In this document: positions 7,368 through 14,765 of the stretch, one piece after another | How positions within the stretch are numbered: the first letter of the stretch is position 1 | How the letters are laid out: every line of letters starts with the position of its first letter | Origin: Planctomycetaceae bacterium | GTDB taxonomy: Bacteria > Planctomycetota > Planctomycetia > Planctomycetales > Planctomycetaceae | Reading direction: 5' to 3' | Length of the DNA stretch: 15,924 nucleotides | Assembly (NCBI GenBank): GCA_029259875.1 | Contig: JAJDEK010000355.1 | Span: 1-15,924, forward strand | Translations under genes and position numbers: made by a program | Notes under the pieces: model-generated | What the model saw: the letters and a program-made list of their open reading frames with translations, nothing else | Told to the model about the DNA's origin: nothing | Databases searched by the model: none

Positions 7368-9107
7368 TTAACGTAGCAGTCGGCGGATATCCAAGGGGCG
7401 GTTTGACACTTTTTGAATGACGGCTTGCACTTTTGATTCCTGCTCTTCCAATTCAGCAATGATCTCAGAATATTGTCCATTGAGTTTTTGAATCAGTTTT
7501 TCTCGTTCCTGACTCGCTAATTGCTCAACTTGCTGAGACATCTTTTGCTTTTGTCCCATGAATTCAGCCTGTAATGCCAAGTTCAACCCCTGCGCGACTT
7601 TCTGCCCCAGCTCAGACTCGATTTTCAATTCTGGTTTTTTATAAGATCCAGAATAATGCAGTGTCGCAGAAATAGAATCGATGGAAGCTAAAGCATGCTC
7701 CAGGATGCCCGTCATTGCACGATAATTAGTTTTGGAAGTGGAAAGCTGAAAACGAACTGGTGTCTGGTTGAATTCCAGGCGACATTCGAAATCATCTTCT
7801 CTGAAGGAAATGTGTGATTTACATTCTGTCTGGTCTGCAATCAGAACTAACGAAAGCCGGTCTGAATTTTCGAGAGTCACTTTTTTCTGATGGGGCAGTT
7901 TGAATAAAACAACAAAATCATGAGTAGGAGAATCTTGATAAAACTTAAGATCCCCGGCCAACTTGATGTTAGCTTCGGCCTCGACCTGTGCTTGGATTGC
8001 AATCGGTTTTCGATACAGTGTGGGTGAGGAGGAAAGGTCTTTGATCATTCCAACAAAAGGATATTTCTGTTGATTCACCCGCGCAGCGCCTGTGAGCCGT
8101 ATTTTTTTAAACAAGACTTCCGGTAAACCGGAATCACGACGAAAATCAATCCATTCTCCCTGTGTGCGTTCTGGTTCCTGTTCGTCCTTCAGAGTTCTGA
8201 CTGTTTGGAGAATCATCTTCGACCAACCAGATACTTGCTCCAGTTGCTGGGATAATTCCTCACCAATCAACGCATGCAAGATTTTCTGTGGATCAGGCGA
8301 GACAGACTCCAACATTTGATCGAGGTTTGCCAGATCCTGCTCTTTTGCCTCTTCAATGCGTTGGTAATCCTGCTGTGCAATTTGCGGAAGTAAGTTTAGC
8401 TCGTTGCGAATCTGCTTCCCTTCCCTGACAAGTTGATCCACTCGCTCTGCGGACTGGGCATAAGTCTTGATTTTATTCAGCGTCTTACCACCAGCGGTTT
8501 TGACCCTGTTTTGTACCGAATCTATTTCCAGCTTAACCTGTCGTAGCCGCGTTTCGTATTGAGCAAAACGTTGTTTCCATTCTTGTTGAACGATTTTGGA
8601 AACACGCACTGTTTCCAGACGATTTGGATCTAATTGTTCGGTCGCGGAAGTTGTTAGACTACTCAACCAGGATTTCCCCATTTCCTTTGATGTTTTACGG
8701 AAGGGACTGGTATCGAAATGGAATCCAGTACCCGGTTGGCCTGATGAAGTCTCTGAAATTTTTCCTGAAGTCGTTCGAGGCGTATCAAATTCCATACCGG
8801 AGATAATGACATCCTCAACAATCAGGTTTCGATGCATTAATGGTTTGCCGGCAAGTTTCATTTCGAGCTGATCGAAAGTAACAAGATCGCGTTGCTCATT
8901 GGAACGGCTGGCGATACGGACTGAACCCGTTTTGATCGATGGAGGAAAGAAACCTGTTTGTAAACTGAGGACATCCACATTCGCGCCGGTTACCTTCTGT
9001 CCCATGCTAATCAGACTGCTGCGGACAAGGGGATCGAAAGCGAACGCGAAAAAGAACCAGATTATGGCGACCAATGTAAAACGAGGTAGCAAGTAATTCC
9101 ACTTCAT
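7368..9107 (-). CDS. TIGR03545 family protein, AsmA-like membrane-anchored periplasmic protein
   Basis: The 579-residue protein has one N-terminal membrane anchor (about 8-25). An AsmA-like beta region follows (about 40-110, where GSVRIAS, LEMKLAGKPL and NLIVEDVIISGMEFDTPR show the layered strand pattern). A long helical coiled-coil section (about 165-305) is rich in Glu, Gln and Arg. A second beta region (about 330-500) and a final coiled coil (about 510-565) complete it. I recognise it as TIGR03545, known mostly as one half of a two-gene pair in bacteria with outer membranes, and its partner is indeed adjacent. The ATG overlaps the partner's stop in ATGA (9104-9107), indicating translational coupling. 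AsmA-like proteins are proposed lipid bridges between inner and outer membranes; extending that role here is inference. A C-terminal R-R-L-L-R follows the last coil. Confidence 0.8.
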   Translation of the reverse strand: MKWNYLLPRFTLVAIIWFFFAFAFDPLVRSSLISMGQKVTGANVDVLSLQTGFFPPSIKTGSVRIASRSNEQRDLVTFDQLEMKLAGKPLMHRNLIVEDVIISGMEFDTPRTTSGKISETSSGQPGTGFHFDTSPFRKTSKEMGKSWLSSLTTSATEQLDPNRLETVRVSKIVQQEWKQRFAQYETRLRQVKLEIDSVQNRVKTAGGKTLNKIKTYAQSAERVDQLVREGKQIRNELNLLPQIAQQDYQRIEEAKEQDLANLDQMLESVSPDPQKILHALIGEELSQQLEQVSGWSKMILQTVRTLKDEQEPERTQGEWIDFRRDSGLPEVLFKKIRLTGAARVNQQKYPFVGMIKDLSSSPTLYRKPIAIQAQVEAEANIKLAGDLKFYQDSPTHDFVVLFKLPHQKKVTLENSDRLSLVLIADQTECKSHISFREDDFECRLEFNQTPVRFQLSTSKTNYRAMTGILEHALASIDSISATLHYSGSYKKPELKIESELGQKVAQGLNLALQAEFMGQKQKMSQQVEQLASQEREKLIQKLNGQYSEIIAELEEQESKVQAVIQKVSNRPLDIRRLLR

Positions 9108-9616
9108 GCTACTTCCCCCGTAATTGTGCTTAATTCCGTGCCCCAGAGAATTTGTACGATTCGGTATCTCTTTAATTTCTGAGAAATTAACGGTGTATAT
9201 TTTTCAAACTGAGGCTTTGAAATGCGATAAGTGGGATAGAACAATAAAAGTCCCAGAACCAGGCTTCCCATCACAATGGTATTATTGAAGTCAGTCCATG
9301 GCATTAGAGGTACTTCATATACTGAGACCCAAAACTCTTGTAATGGTGCTGCTAGAAGAATACTGCGACCAATTAGATGACTTAGCGGATCAACCAATAA
9401 TGCCAGCCAGGAAAACAGAATCGTTGCTAAGGACGCCGAACAGAGATTGACTTTAGAACCTGCCAGAATGAAGAGCAAAATCACAGCCGTCAAATTCTCT
9501 TTGGGAACGAGGCCGATCACCATACCCATACTGAATCCGAGAGCTAACTGACGGGTAGAAGACGCACCACTTAATGCGCTAGCAAGAAAACGCAGAGGTC
9601 TAAGCCAATAGGACAT
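9104..9616 (-). CDS. TIGR03546 family (DUF2062-like) integral membrane protein
   Basis: The 170-residue protein has several hydrophobic segments: about 22-37 (FSMGMVIGLVP), 42-55, 60-78, 80-100 and 112-128. Conserved-looking GLVPKENLTA (35-44) and FNNTIVMGS (109-117) fit the DUF2062-like TIGR03546 family. A polar tail follows, with lysines and arginines at about 130-155. It is the upstream gene of a pair with TIGR03545, and its TGA overlaps that gene's ATG. By family the function is unknown; co-occurrence suggests an inner-membrane partner of the AsmA-like protein. GGAG lies 11 bases before ATG 9616, a long but usable spacing. A strong terminator ends 46 bases upstream, so its own promoter must sit in that short gap or the terminator must be read through. 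Confidence 0.8.
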   Translation of the reverse strand: MSYWLRPLRFLASALSGASSTRQLALGFSMGMVIGLVPKENLTAVILLFILAGSKVNLCSASLATILFSWLALLVDPLSHLIGRSILLAAPLQEFWVSVYEVPLMPWTDFNNTIVMGSLVLGLLLFYPTYRISKPQFEKYTPLISQKLKRYRIVQILWGTELSTITGEVA

Positions 9617-9662
9617 TTCGAGGGATACTCCGTCGTAAATATGGAGTTAGTGAATTAAAAAT

Positions 9663-9694
9663 AATTCTGCCTGACTGGAAAGTCAGGCAGAATT
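9663..9694 (-). terminator. Strong Rho-independent terminator after crcB
   Basis: The arms 9663-9676 and 9681-9694 are perfectly complementary over 14 bases (core TTCTGCCTGACT) around a 4-base loop. On the minus strand the stem is followed by TATTTTTAATT, a T-rich tail, and preceded by six G's (9695-9700). This is 167 bases past the crcB stop codon and 46 bases before the TIGR03546 start. On the plus strand the stem is followed by CCCCCC and would not terminate, so its orientation is clear. Confidence 0.85.
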
Positions 9695-9861
9695 CCCCCC
9701 GCATGGTCTTGTTATCGGTCAGAATTACCCCGCGCCTTAATCGTTATAATCAGAAAATCTTAACAATTGAAAATAGTGTAGGCAAATTGAGGAAACTTGA
9801 TAACAGAGGATAGAATCAAGAAATCTAAGCAGAAAAGGACAAAGTTTGGCCGCAGTCGGTA

Positions 9862-10263
9862 TTACTTTTCCAACCAAAACATAACCGAAGTCCACCCCAA
9901 CCAGACAGCAAAGAGTCCAACTACTAAATTTCCGGAGAGATAGAGAAAGGCGAGATTCATTTCTGAATTTCGGATTAGGCTCACTGTGTGATAACCGAAG
10001 GTTGAGAATGTGGTCAATGAACCCAAGAATCCCGAAATCAAGAATAAGCTGACATGTTCTTGCATTCGAATCGAGGGGGGAACCTGCTGTTTATGGAGGA
10101 CGAGAGCCATCAAAATACCAATCACAAGACAGCCTGCCACATTAACCACGAGTGTTCCTATGGGAAAACTACCCGGAAATTTCTTTGCCAGAAATTCCGT
10201 GATGCTGTATCGCGCAACGGCTCCTACGAATCCACCTAACCCGACAGCCAACAATTGTGACAC
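9862..10263 (-). CDS. crcB: Fluoride ion channel CrcB/Fluc
   Basis: The 133-residue protein has four membrane segments and the family signatures: GGFVGAVARYS (10-20), PIGTLVVNVAG (34-44, with N41), and SGFLGSLTTFSTFG (77-90, the channel and central sodium-site motif). By family it is a dual-topology dimeric channel that lets toxic fluoride leave the cytoplasm. Length is normal. The start is GTG at 10263-10261, with AAGGA about seven bases ahead; no ATG lies nearby in frame. It is third in a minus-strand run, 52 bases behind the PQQ-like propeller gene, and is closed by the hairpin terminator at 9663-9694. The 52-base gap shows no fluoride riboswitch that I can recognise. Why it sits with two secreted proteins is not clear. 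Confidence 0.93.
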   Translation of the reverse strand: MSQLLAVGLGGFVGAVARYSITEFLAKKFPGSFPIGTLVVNVAGCLVIGILMALVLHKQQVPPSIRMQEHVSLFLISGFLGSLTTFSTFGYHTVSLIRNSEMNLAFLYLSGNLVVGLFAVWLGWTSVMFWLEK

Positions 10264-10315
10264 AAATGGTTCCTTTTCTCAGTCAGCCTTGAAGCGAAGC
10301 GATAAGACCCGCAAA

Positions 10316-11524
10316 CTATTTAGAAGAAATTTTCCAAAGATGTTTATCACTACGAAGAAATAGCGAATTATTGGCGATCGCTGGCGTAGCTAGAATCGTT
10401 TCTTTCAAATCGATGTCTCCGGTGACTTCTCCCTTGTCTGCCCCTAATTGTACAACCTGTAATAATCCTTTTTCATTGACCAGGTAAAGATGGTTTGCAG
10501 CAGCAATAGGCGTGGCGCTAAAGGGGCCTTTCAAGCGTAGTCTCCAGGTCACTTTACCCGTTTGTGGATTGGCACAATTCAAGACCCCTGCCCGATTCAC
10601 GGTAAACACGTTTTTTTGATAAACAAGAGGACTGGCAGTACCGGGAGAGAGTTTTTGTTCCTTCCACAGCACCTTAGGTGGTTCACTACTGGACCCGGGG
10701 GTTAATGCTGTCAAACCATTGGAAGGAACATAGAGGATGTTATCTCCCACTGTAGTAGAAGGAATCCGACCAGCACCCTCTTCATACTGCCATGCGGTTT
10801 CTCCCGTTTCAGGATAAATAGCATCGACGCCTTCACTCGACTGCAGCAATACCATTGGTTCGGCATCAGGAGATGATTTCAGAATTGCGGGTGAACTCCA
10901 ATTCGCGACACGCGGACGTTTGATTTTCCATCGAGCAATTCCCGTTTTAACATCGAGTCCGGTCGTAAATGAGTCATCATCATTTTCAACAGGCACAATT
11001 AAGGTTTCACCAACAACGATAGGAGAAGAAGCCATACCGAGACTATTACTGGCATTGGGGTAATCGTGTGACAATCCACGAATCCAAAGTAGATTCCCAT
11101 CCAGATCGAGACACACGACATCGTTACTGGAAAACGTAGCAAAGACACGTTTGCCATCGCTGGCGGGAGTCGGAGTGGCTACAGACATCTTATTATGACA
11201 CTGCGTGCGTCCTGTTGCCCAAAACTGTCGTTCCCAGAGTTTTTTTCCCGAATTGGAATCAAAGCAAAGCACATGCAATTGATCCTGTTTGAAACCCGTT
11301 GTACTGGTAATAAAAACTTTATCGCCGACCACAATAGGGCCGGAAGCACCCCGCCCTTCTAACTCAGCAGTCCAGGCGATGTTTTCCTGATCTACTTTTG
11401 AAGGCGGGGTTTCTAGTGTTGCCACATTATTTGTCAAAGGCCCTCGAAACTGAGGCCAGTCAGCCCCACAACTCAAACAAACTGCGATCAAAGGCACTAG
11501 TAATTTGATAGATTCGTGTTTCAT
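10316..11524 (-). CDS. Secreted PQQ-like beta-propeller repeat protein
   Basis: The 402-residue product has a signal peptide (about 1-21; KLLVPLIAVCLSCGA) followed at once by DWPQFRGP (22-29), the typical opening of planctomycete PQQ-like propeller proteins. The rest is a run of propeller blades, each with a G-x-x-x-W turn: tryptophans near 51, 97, 147, 199, 245, 287 and 327, and phrases such as NSGKKLWERQ, KTGIARWK and QTGKVTWRL. No dehydrogenase catalytic or PQQ-binding residues stand out, so this is a scaffold-type propeller of unknown ligand, probably periplasmic. ATG 11524 is chosen because AAGGA sits seven bases before it; an in-frame TTG one codon earlier is too close. A cysteine at 19 is not in a standard lipobox. 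It is the middle gene of the HEAT-PQQ-crcB run, 59 bases after the first. Confidence 0.87.
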   Translation of the reverse strand: MKHESIKLLVPLIAVCLSCGADWPQFRGPLTNNVATLETPPSKVDQENIAWTAELEGRGASGPIVVGDKVFITSTTGFKQDQLHVLCFDSNSGKKLWERQFWATGRTQCHNKMSVATPTPASDGKRVFATFSSNDVVCLDLDGNLLWIRGLSHDYPNASNSLGMASSPIVVGETLIVPVENDDDSFTTGLDVKTGIARWKIKRPRVANWSSPAILKSSPDAEPMVLLQSSEGVDAIYPETGETAWQYEEGAGRIPSTTVGDNILYVPSNGLTALTPGSSSEPPKVLWKEQKLSPGTASPLVYQKNVFTVNRAGVLNCANPQTGKVTWRLRLKGPFSATPIAAANHLYLVNEKGLLQVVQLGADKGEVTGDIDLKETILATPAIANNSLFLRSDKHLWKISSK

Positions 11525-11583
11525 CAATTCATCCTTTTCAGGAAAGAAGCGTATAAATCAAAATTGCAAGGGCATGTCTAATG

Positions 11584-12729
11584 TTACGGGGTTAGTTGCG
11601 TCGTTGCTTCTGCTTTTTGCGAAAGCACTCCTATTCCCGAAGGATGCGCGATGCGGAGTTGAAACTGATAGCGTTGAGCCCAGCTATCGGATTGCTCATT
11701 CTGGCAGAGTTTGAGCAAAATCACATTTTTACCGGGTTTGAATTTCACGGGTACATTGTACTGATCCAGTACCATCCCGCGATGATATTCATTCCGTGCA
11801 AATAGTAGTTTTCCATTCACCCAGATTTTCCAGGCATTGGGCGTGCCTAACCGAATTTCCAAAGATTGTTCCTGCGGGCTATAGAAGTCAGCCGCACAGT
11901 ACATGACGGCTCCTTTATAAGGAGAAATCGACTTAGCGATGTCAAAAATCCCATAGTCATCTTCGGTGTTAACTGACTTCCAGTTTACTTTTCCCTCTTT
12001 GCCTTCCAGAGTCGAAGAGAATTCGATTTTTTCCTCTGGGGAATAGGCTGTGTCGTAACCTTTTTTCTCACGGTTATCGAAAGGCCCTACAATCATCCAA
12101 TCAGACAGAAACCCAAAATGTTTTTGCAGATCGATTTTATCGCCCAGCACTCTTAAGGGCTTGACGATAGCTTTGACTTGATCGGAATCGGTCGCACCGG
12201 TAAGCGCCTGTTGATAGACTTTCTTCGCCTGTTCTTTTTTATCAGCCTTTTCCAGGCTTTTTGCTTCATTAATCAATCGCTGAACGGCTTCGCGTCGCAG
12301 AGTAACACTGGCGTCGTTTAACATGCCAGGAATGATCCGGTCTGCTGCTGCGAGATCAACTTTGATCAAAGTTTCGTATGCTAAGCGTCTAGCACGAGGA
12401 TTCTGTGATTTATCCTGAATAAATTTTTCCAGTTTCTGTGTCGGAAGTGTTTTCTGTTTGATCGCATTCGCGGCAATCGCCTCAAAGGCACCTCGTAGCC
12501 AGTTGACTGCGATGGGGTTCGCATTTTCAAAACTGGTGAGAATGGGAATTAAAGCCGACGCGTCCGATTTCGAGAGCTTTTGTACCGCTTGAGAGGCAGT
12601 TAGATTTCCCTGCCCTTCCTTTTGCACCTGCTTGATTTGCGAAATCTGTTGTTCAACGTCATCAGCCCACACTGTTGTCAGAGAACTGATAAGGAACATG
12701 AGGCAGAATAGAAAGCTGCTTCGCTTCAT
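11584..12729 (-). CDS. Secreted HEAT-repeat protein with C-terminal beta-sandwich domain
   Basis: The 381-residue product has a signal peptide (1-22, cleavage at VWA|DD). A helical HEAT-like region follows (about 45-200; paired helices such as NPRARRLAYETLIKVD and SVTLRREAVQRLINEA). The C-terminal half begins at FLSDWMIVGPFDN (207-219) and continues to a galactose-binding-like sandwich with NAWKIWVNGKLLF (298-310) and KFKPGKNVILLKL (329-341). The 'viGPFdn' plus 'vWvNGk' combination is common in large planctomycete secreted proteins and often accompanies propellers or carbohydrate-active domains; its ligand is unknown. The start is firm: AGGAG lies seven to nine bases before ATG 12729. It is the first gene of a minus-strand run with the propeller and crcB, so it probably sets transcription for all three. 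No catalytic motif is visible. Confidence 0.8.
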   Translation of the reverse strand: MKRSSFLFCLMFLISSLTTVWADDVEQQISQIKQVQKEGQGNLTASQAVQKLSKSDASALIPILTSFENANPIAVNWLRGAFEAIAANAIKQKTLPTQKLEKFIQDKSQNPRARRLAYETLIKVDLAAADRIIPGMLNDASVTLRREAVQRLINEAKSLEKADKKEQAKKVYQQALTGATDSDQVKAIVKPLRVLGDKIDLQKHFGFLSDWMIVGPFDNREKKGYDTAYSPEEKIEFSSTLEGKEGKVNWKSVNTEDDYGIFDIAKSISPYKGAVMYCAADFYSPQEQSLEIRLGTPNAWKIWVNGKLLFARNEYHRGMVLDQYNVPVKFKPGKNVILLKLCQNEQSDSWAQRYQFQLRIAHPSGIGVLSQKAEATTQLTP

Positions 12730-12819
12730 GGGAGTCTCCTGAGATTGATCGCTGTAATAGAAATGACCCTCCGATTACCTGAGGATCACTTGATGATTAA
12801 AGGCGTGTTATTGAATGAC

Positions 12820-12849
12820 ATTGTACCAATTTCATTCCGACACCTACAA
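12820..12849 (-). promoter_or_regulatory. Candidate promoter for the HEAT-PQQ-crcB operon
   Basis: On the minus strand TTGTAG (12849-12844) is followed after 18 bases by TACAAT (12825-12820), about 90 bases before the HEAT-protein ATG. The -10 matches five of six positions and the -35 is weak. The rest of the 295-base divergent gap holds a possible trpD promoter on the plus strand (TTGATA at 12965-12970, 17 bases, TAAGAA at 12988-12993), which is weaker still. Confidence 0.3.
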
Positions 12850-13024
12850 GTATGACAGTTTGCTTTTGATTGATTCAAGTCAGGAAGGCGAGAATGAGAC
12901 TTTGTTTAATTAAAATTAACTTTCTCCATTTCGCCGGAACATCGGCTGATTCTGTTATGCTGACTTGATACAATTTGAAACAGAGACTAAGAATTGCCGC
13001 TTTTGAGTATTCGGATTTCAGCAA

Positions 13025-14056
13025 ATGTCAACAGTGCTAAAAAATACTATTGATCAATTACTCCAGGGAGAAAACCTGGAACAATCTACTGCTTACGAAG
13101 CAGTTTCTTCCATCATGCAAGGGGGATGCAGTGAAGTACAAATCGCTGCTTTTTTGACCGCGCTCCGCATGAAGGGAGAAGTTCCTGAAGAACTGGTGGG
13201 AGCAGCGCTAGCCATGCATGAACGGGCACTTGCGATTCCAACGCACTGTTCCGGGCTCCTGGATACCTGTGGAACCGGTGGAGATGAACTTCACACATTT
13301 AATATTAGTACAGCGGTAGCGCTGGTTGCTGCCGCAGCCGGCATTCCCGTTGCAAAGCATGGCAATCGAAGTGTTTCCAGTTCCAGTGGTTCATCGGATG
13401 TACTTGAAGCTTTAGGTGTCCGATTAGACTTATCTCCCGAAGAAATCGGAAAATGCTTGAAAGAAACAGGAATTGGTTTCTGTTTTGCACCACTTTTGCA
13501 TTCTGCAATGAAATATGTGGCACCCGTTCGTCGTGAACTGGGAATTCGTACGATCTTCAATTACCTAGGGCCTTTAACGAATCCGGCAAATGCAGAATAC
13601 CAATTATTGGGGGCAAATTCTGTACAGGCATCAGAAAAAATAGCTCAAGCATTGGTAAAATTAGGTCGAAAACATGCATTGGTTGTCTGTGGAAATGGAG
13701 AACTCGATGAGATTAGCCTCTGGGGAAAAACATCGGTTTATGAAGTAACTGGTTCCAATTTGCGTTCTTTTGAATGGACTGCTGCTGATTTCGGATTACC
13801 AGAATGTGACGTAAGTCAGTTGGTTGTCGAATCCTCAGAGCAAAGTGCGCAAGTGATTCTTGGCATCTTTAAGGGTGAACAGGGACCTGCAAGAGATATG
13901 GTTGTGGCGAATGCCTCAGCTGCCTTAATGGCAGCGGAAAAAACTTCAAATTTGCAAGAAGCTGTTCAAAATGTCTCACGACTGATCGATGAAGGACAAG
14001 TATTGAAAAAACTCAAACATCTCATCGAGTTTACGAGTAATATTATTAGAGCTTGA
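13025..14056 (+). CDS. trpD: Anthranilate phosphoribosyltransferase
   Basis: This 343-residue protein transfers the phosphoribosyl group of PRPP to anthranilate, the second committed step of tryptophan synthesis in the cytoplasm. Family motifs are complete along the chain. The N-terminal helical domain is at 1-70. PRPP-binding DTCGTGGD is at 80-87, and NISTA (93-97) and KHGNRSVSS (111-119) follow. FAPLLHSAMK (154-163), PVRRELGIRTIFN (167-179) and LGPLTNPA (181-188) come next. LDE (227-229) provides the magnesium-binding Asp-Glu, and PARDMVVANASAAL is at 288-301. The position before G223 is Cys (VVCGNGELDE) where many homologues have His. Length is normal. No clear ribosome binding site precedes ATG 13025. 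It stands alone, with no other trp gene in the window, which fits dispersed tryptophan genes in planctomycetes. Confidence 0.95.
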   Translation: MSTVLKNTIDQLLQGENLEQSTAYEAVSSIMQGGCSEVQIAAFLTALRMKGEVPEELVGAALAMHERALAIPTHCSGLLDTCGTGGDELHTFNISTAVALVAAAAGIPVAKHGNRSVSSSSGSSDVLEALGVRLDLSPEEIGKCLKETGIGFCFAPLLHSAMKYVAPVRRELGIRTIFNYLGPLTNPANAEYQLLGANSVQASEKIAQALVKLGRKHALVVCGNGELDEISLWGKTSVYEVTGSNLRSFEWTAADFGLPECDVSQLVVESSEQSAQVILGIFKGEQGPARDMVVANASAALMAAEKTSNLQEAVQNVSRLIDEGQVLKKLKHLIEFTSNIIRA

Positions 14057-14112
14057 AGCGTTAGAGTTTTACCAGAGAATTAAAAAATAAGAGTCTCTTC
14101 GATTGTGTTGAC

Positions 14113-14140
14113 TTGCCGAATCTGGTCATCCTCTTATAAT
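14113..14140 (+). promoter_or_regulatory. Candidate promoter for the DUF2203 gene
   Basis: TTGCCG (14113-14118) is followed after 16 bases by a perfect TATAAT (14135-14140). Transcription would start near 14147, about 95 bases before ATG 14242. It lies after the trpD stop, so the DUF2203 gene may be transcribed separately from trpD. Confidence 0.45.
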
Positions 14141-14241
14141 TCTTCAGAGCTTGGACAATTAGGAAAAAGTAATCATCAAAAAAAGTAACAACACTACTGC
14201 TTTTGATTTGATTGCTTTCTTTAAGAAATAAAGGTCTCATC

Positions 14242-14718
14242 ATGAATGCTGAAGCACAAAGAAAGCTGATTTTCACACCTGAAGAGGCCAGTCTTCGTTT
14301 ACCGCTCGTGCAAGCGATTGTCAGAGACATTATTGAGCTCTTTCAAAACTTGAATGATCGACAAGAACGTATCGCAGAAATCAAGCGGCTACCCGGTGCC
14401 TCTGCTCGCGATGAAGAATCTGTCTACAGCGAGGAACTAATCCAAGCTGAATTGGACATTGAAAATGATTTAGAGCAACTCAAAGGCTACGTTACCGAAC
14501 TCATCGAACTGGGTGTGGAATTAGAAGACCCTAGCATGGGCATCGTCAATTTTCCTGCCATGCGTGAAGGCAAAGAAATTTCTCTCTGCTGGAAATACGG
14601 TGAAGAAGAGATCGCCTACTGGCATCATCTGGATGAAGGTTTTTCTGATCGGCAATTGCTGTTTGAAGAATCATTGAAACGCGACACCGAAAATAGCGAT
14701 GATAATCCTATCGTTTGA
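14242..14718 (+). CDS. DUF2203 family protein
   Basis: The 158-residue product opens with LIFTPEEASLRLPLV (9-23), the usual DUF2203 start. It continues with a long amphipathic helical stretch (about 24-92; LFQNLNDRQERIAEIKRL). The conserved C-terminal block follows: ELGVELEDPSMGIVNFPA (89-106), ISLCWKYGEEEIAYWH (113-128) and DEGFSDRQ (131-138). The family is small, soluble and uncharacterised; Cys118, Trp119 and His128 are the sort of residues conserved in it. ATG 14242 is chosen because AAGG lies seven bases ahead; an upstream in-frame TTG (14212) has no ribosome binding site. It follows trpD by 185 bases on the same strand with its own likely promoter, so a shared role with trpD is not implied. 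Confidence 0.85.
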   Translation: MNAEAQRKLIFTPEEASLRLPLVQAIVRDIIELFQNLNDRQERIAEIKRLPGASARDEESVYSEELIQAELDIENDLEQLKGYVTELIELGVELEDPSMGIVNFPAMREGKEISLCWKYGEEEIAYWHHLDEGFSDRQLLFEESLKRDTENSDDNPIV

Positions 14719-14765
14719 TCGTTAACGTTTTTCAGCGTGTTTCGACATAGTTTTCTTCATTCTTC

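Noticed and set aside
7295..7480. 61-codon minus-strand open frame
   Set aside because: Overlaps the C-terminus of the TIGR03545 gene in another frame and has no coding character or ribosome binding site.
9745..9750. Perfect TATAAT on the plus strand
   Set aside because: No acceptable -35 at 15-19 bases and no plus-strand gene downstream for over 3 kb.
10264..10315. Possible fluoride riboswitch ahead of crcB
   Set aside because: The gap is only 52 bases and I cannot lay out the conserved pseudoknot of the fluoride class; it contains just a ribosome binding site and a few short self-complementary runs.
11461..11490. Lipoprotein signal in the PQQ-like protein (cysteines near 16 and 19)
   Set aside because: The residues before either cysteine do not fit a lipobox; a cleaved signal peptide ending at CGA|DW is more likely.
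14212..14241. TTG start giving the DUF2203 protein ten extra residues
   Set aside because: No ribosome binding site ahead of the TTG, whereas ATG 14242 has AAGG at good spacing and gives the usual family N-terminus.
14719..14740. CGTTAACG palindrome followed by T's as a terminator of the DUF2203 gene
   Set aside because: An 8-base palindrome without a loop cannot form a stable intramolecular hairpin.
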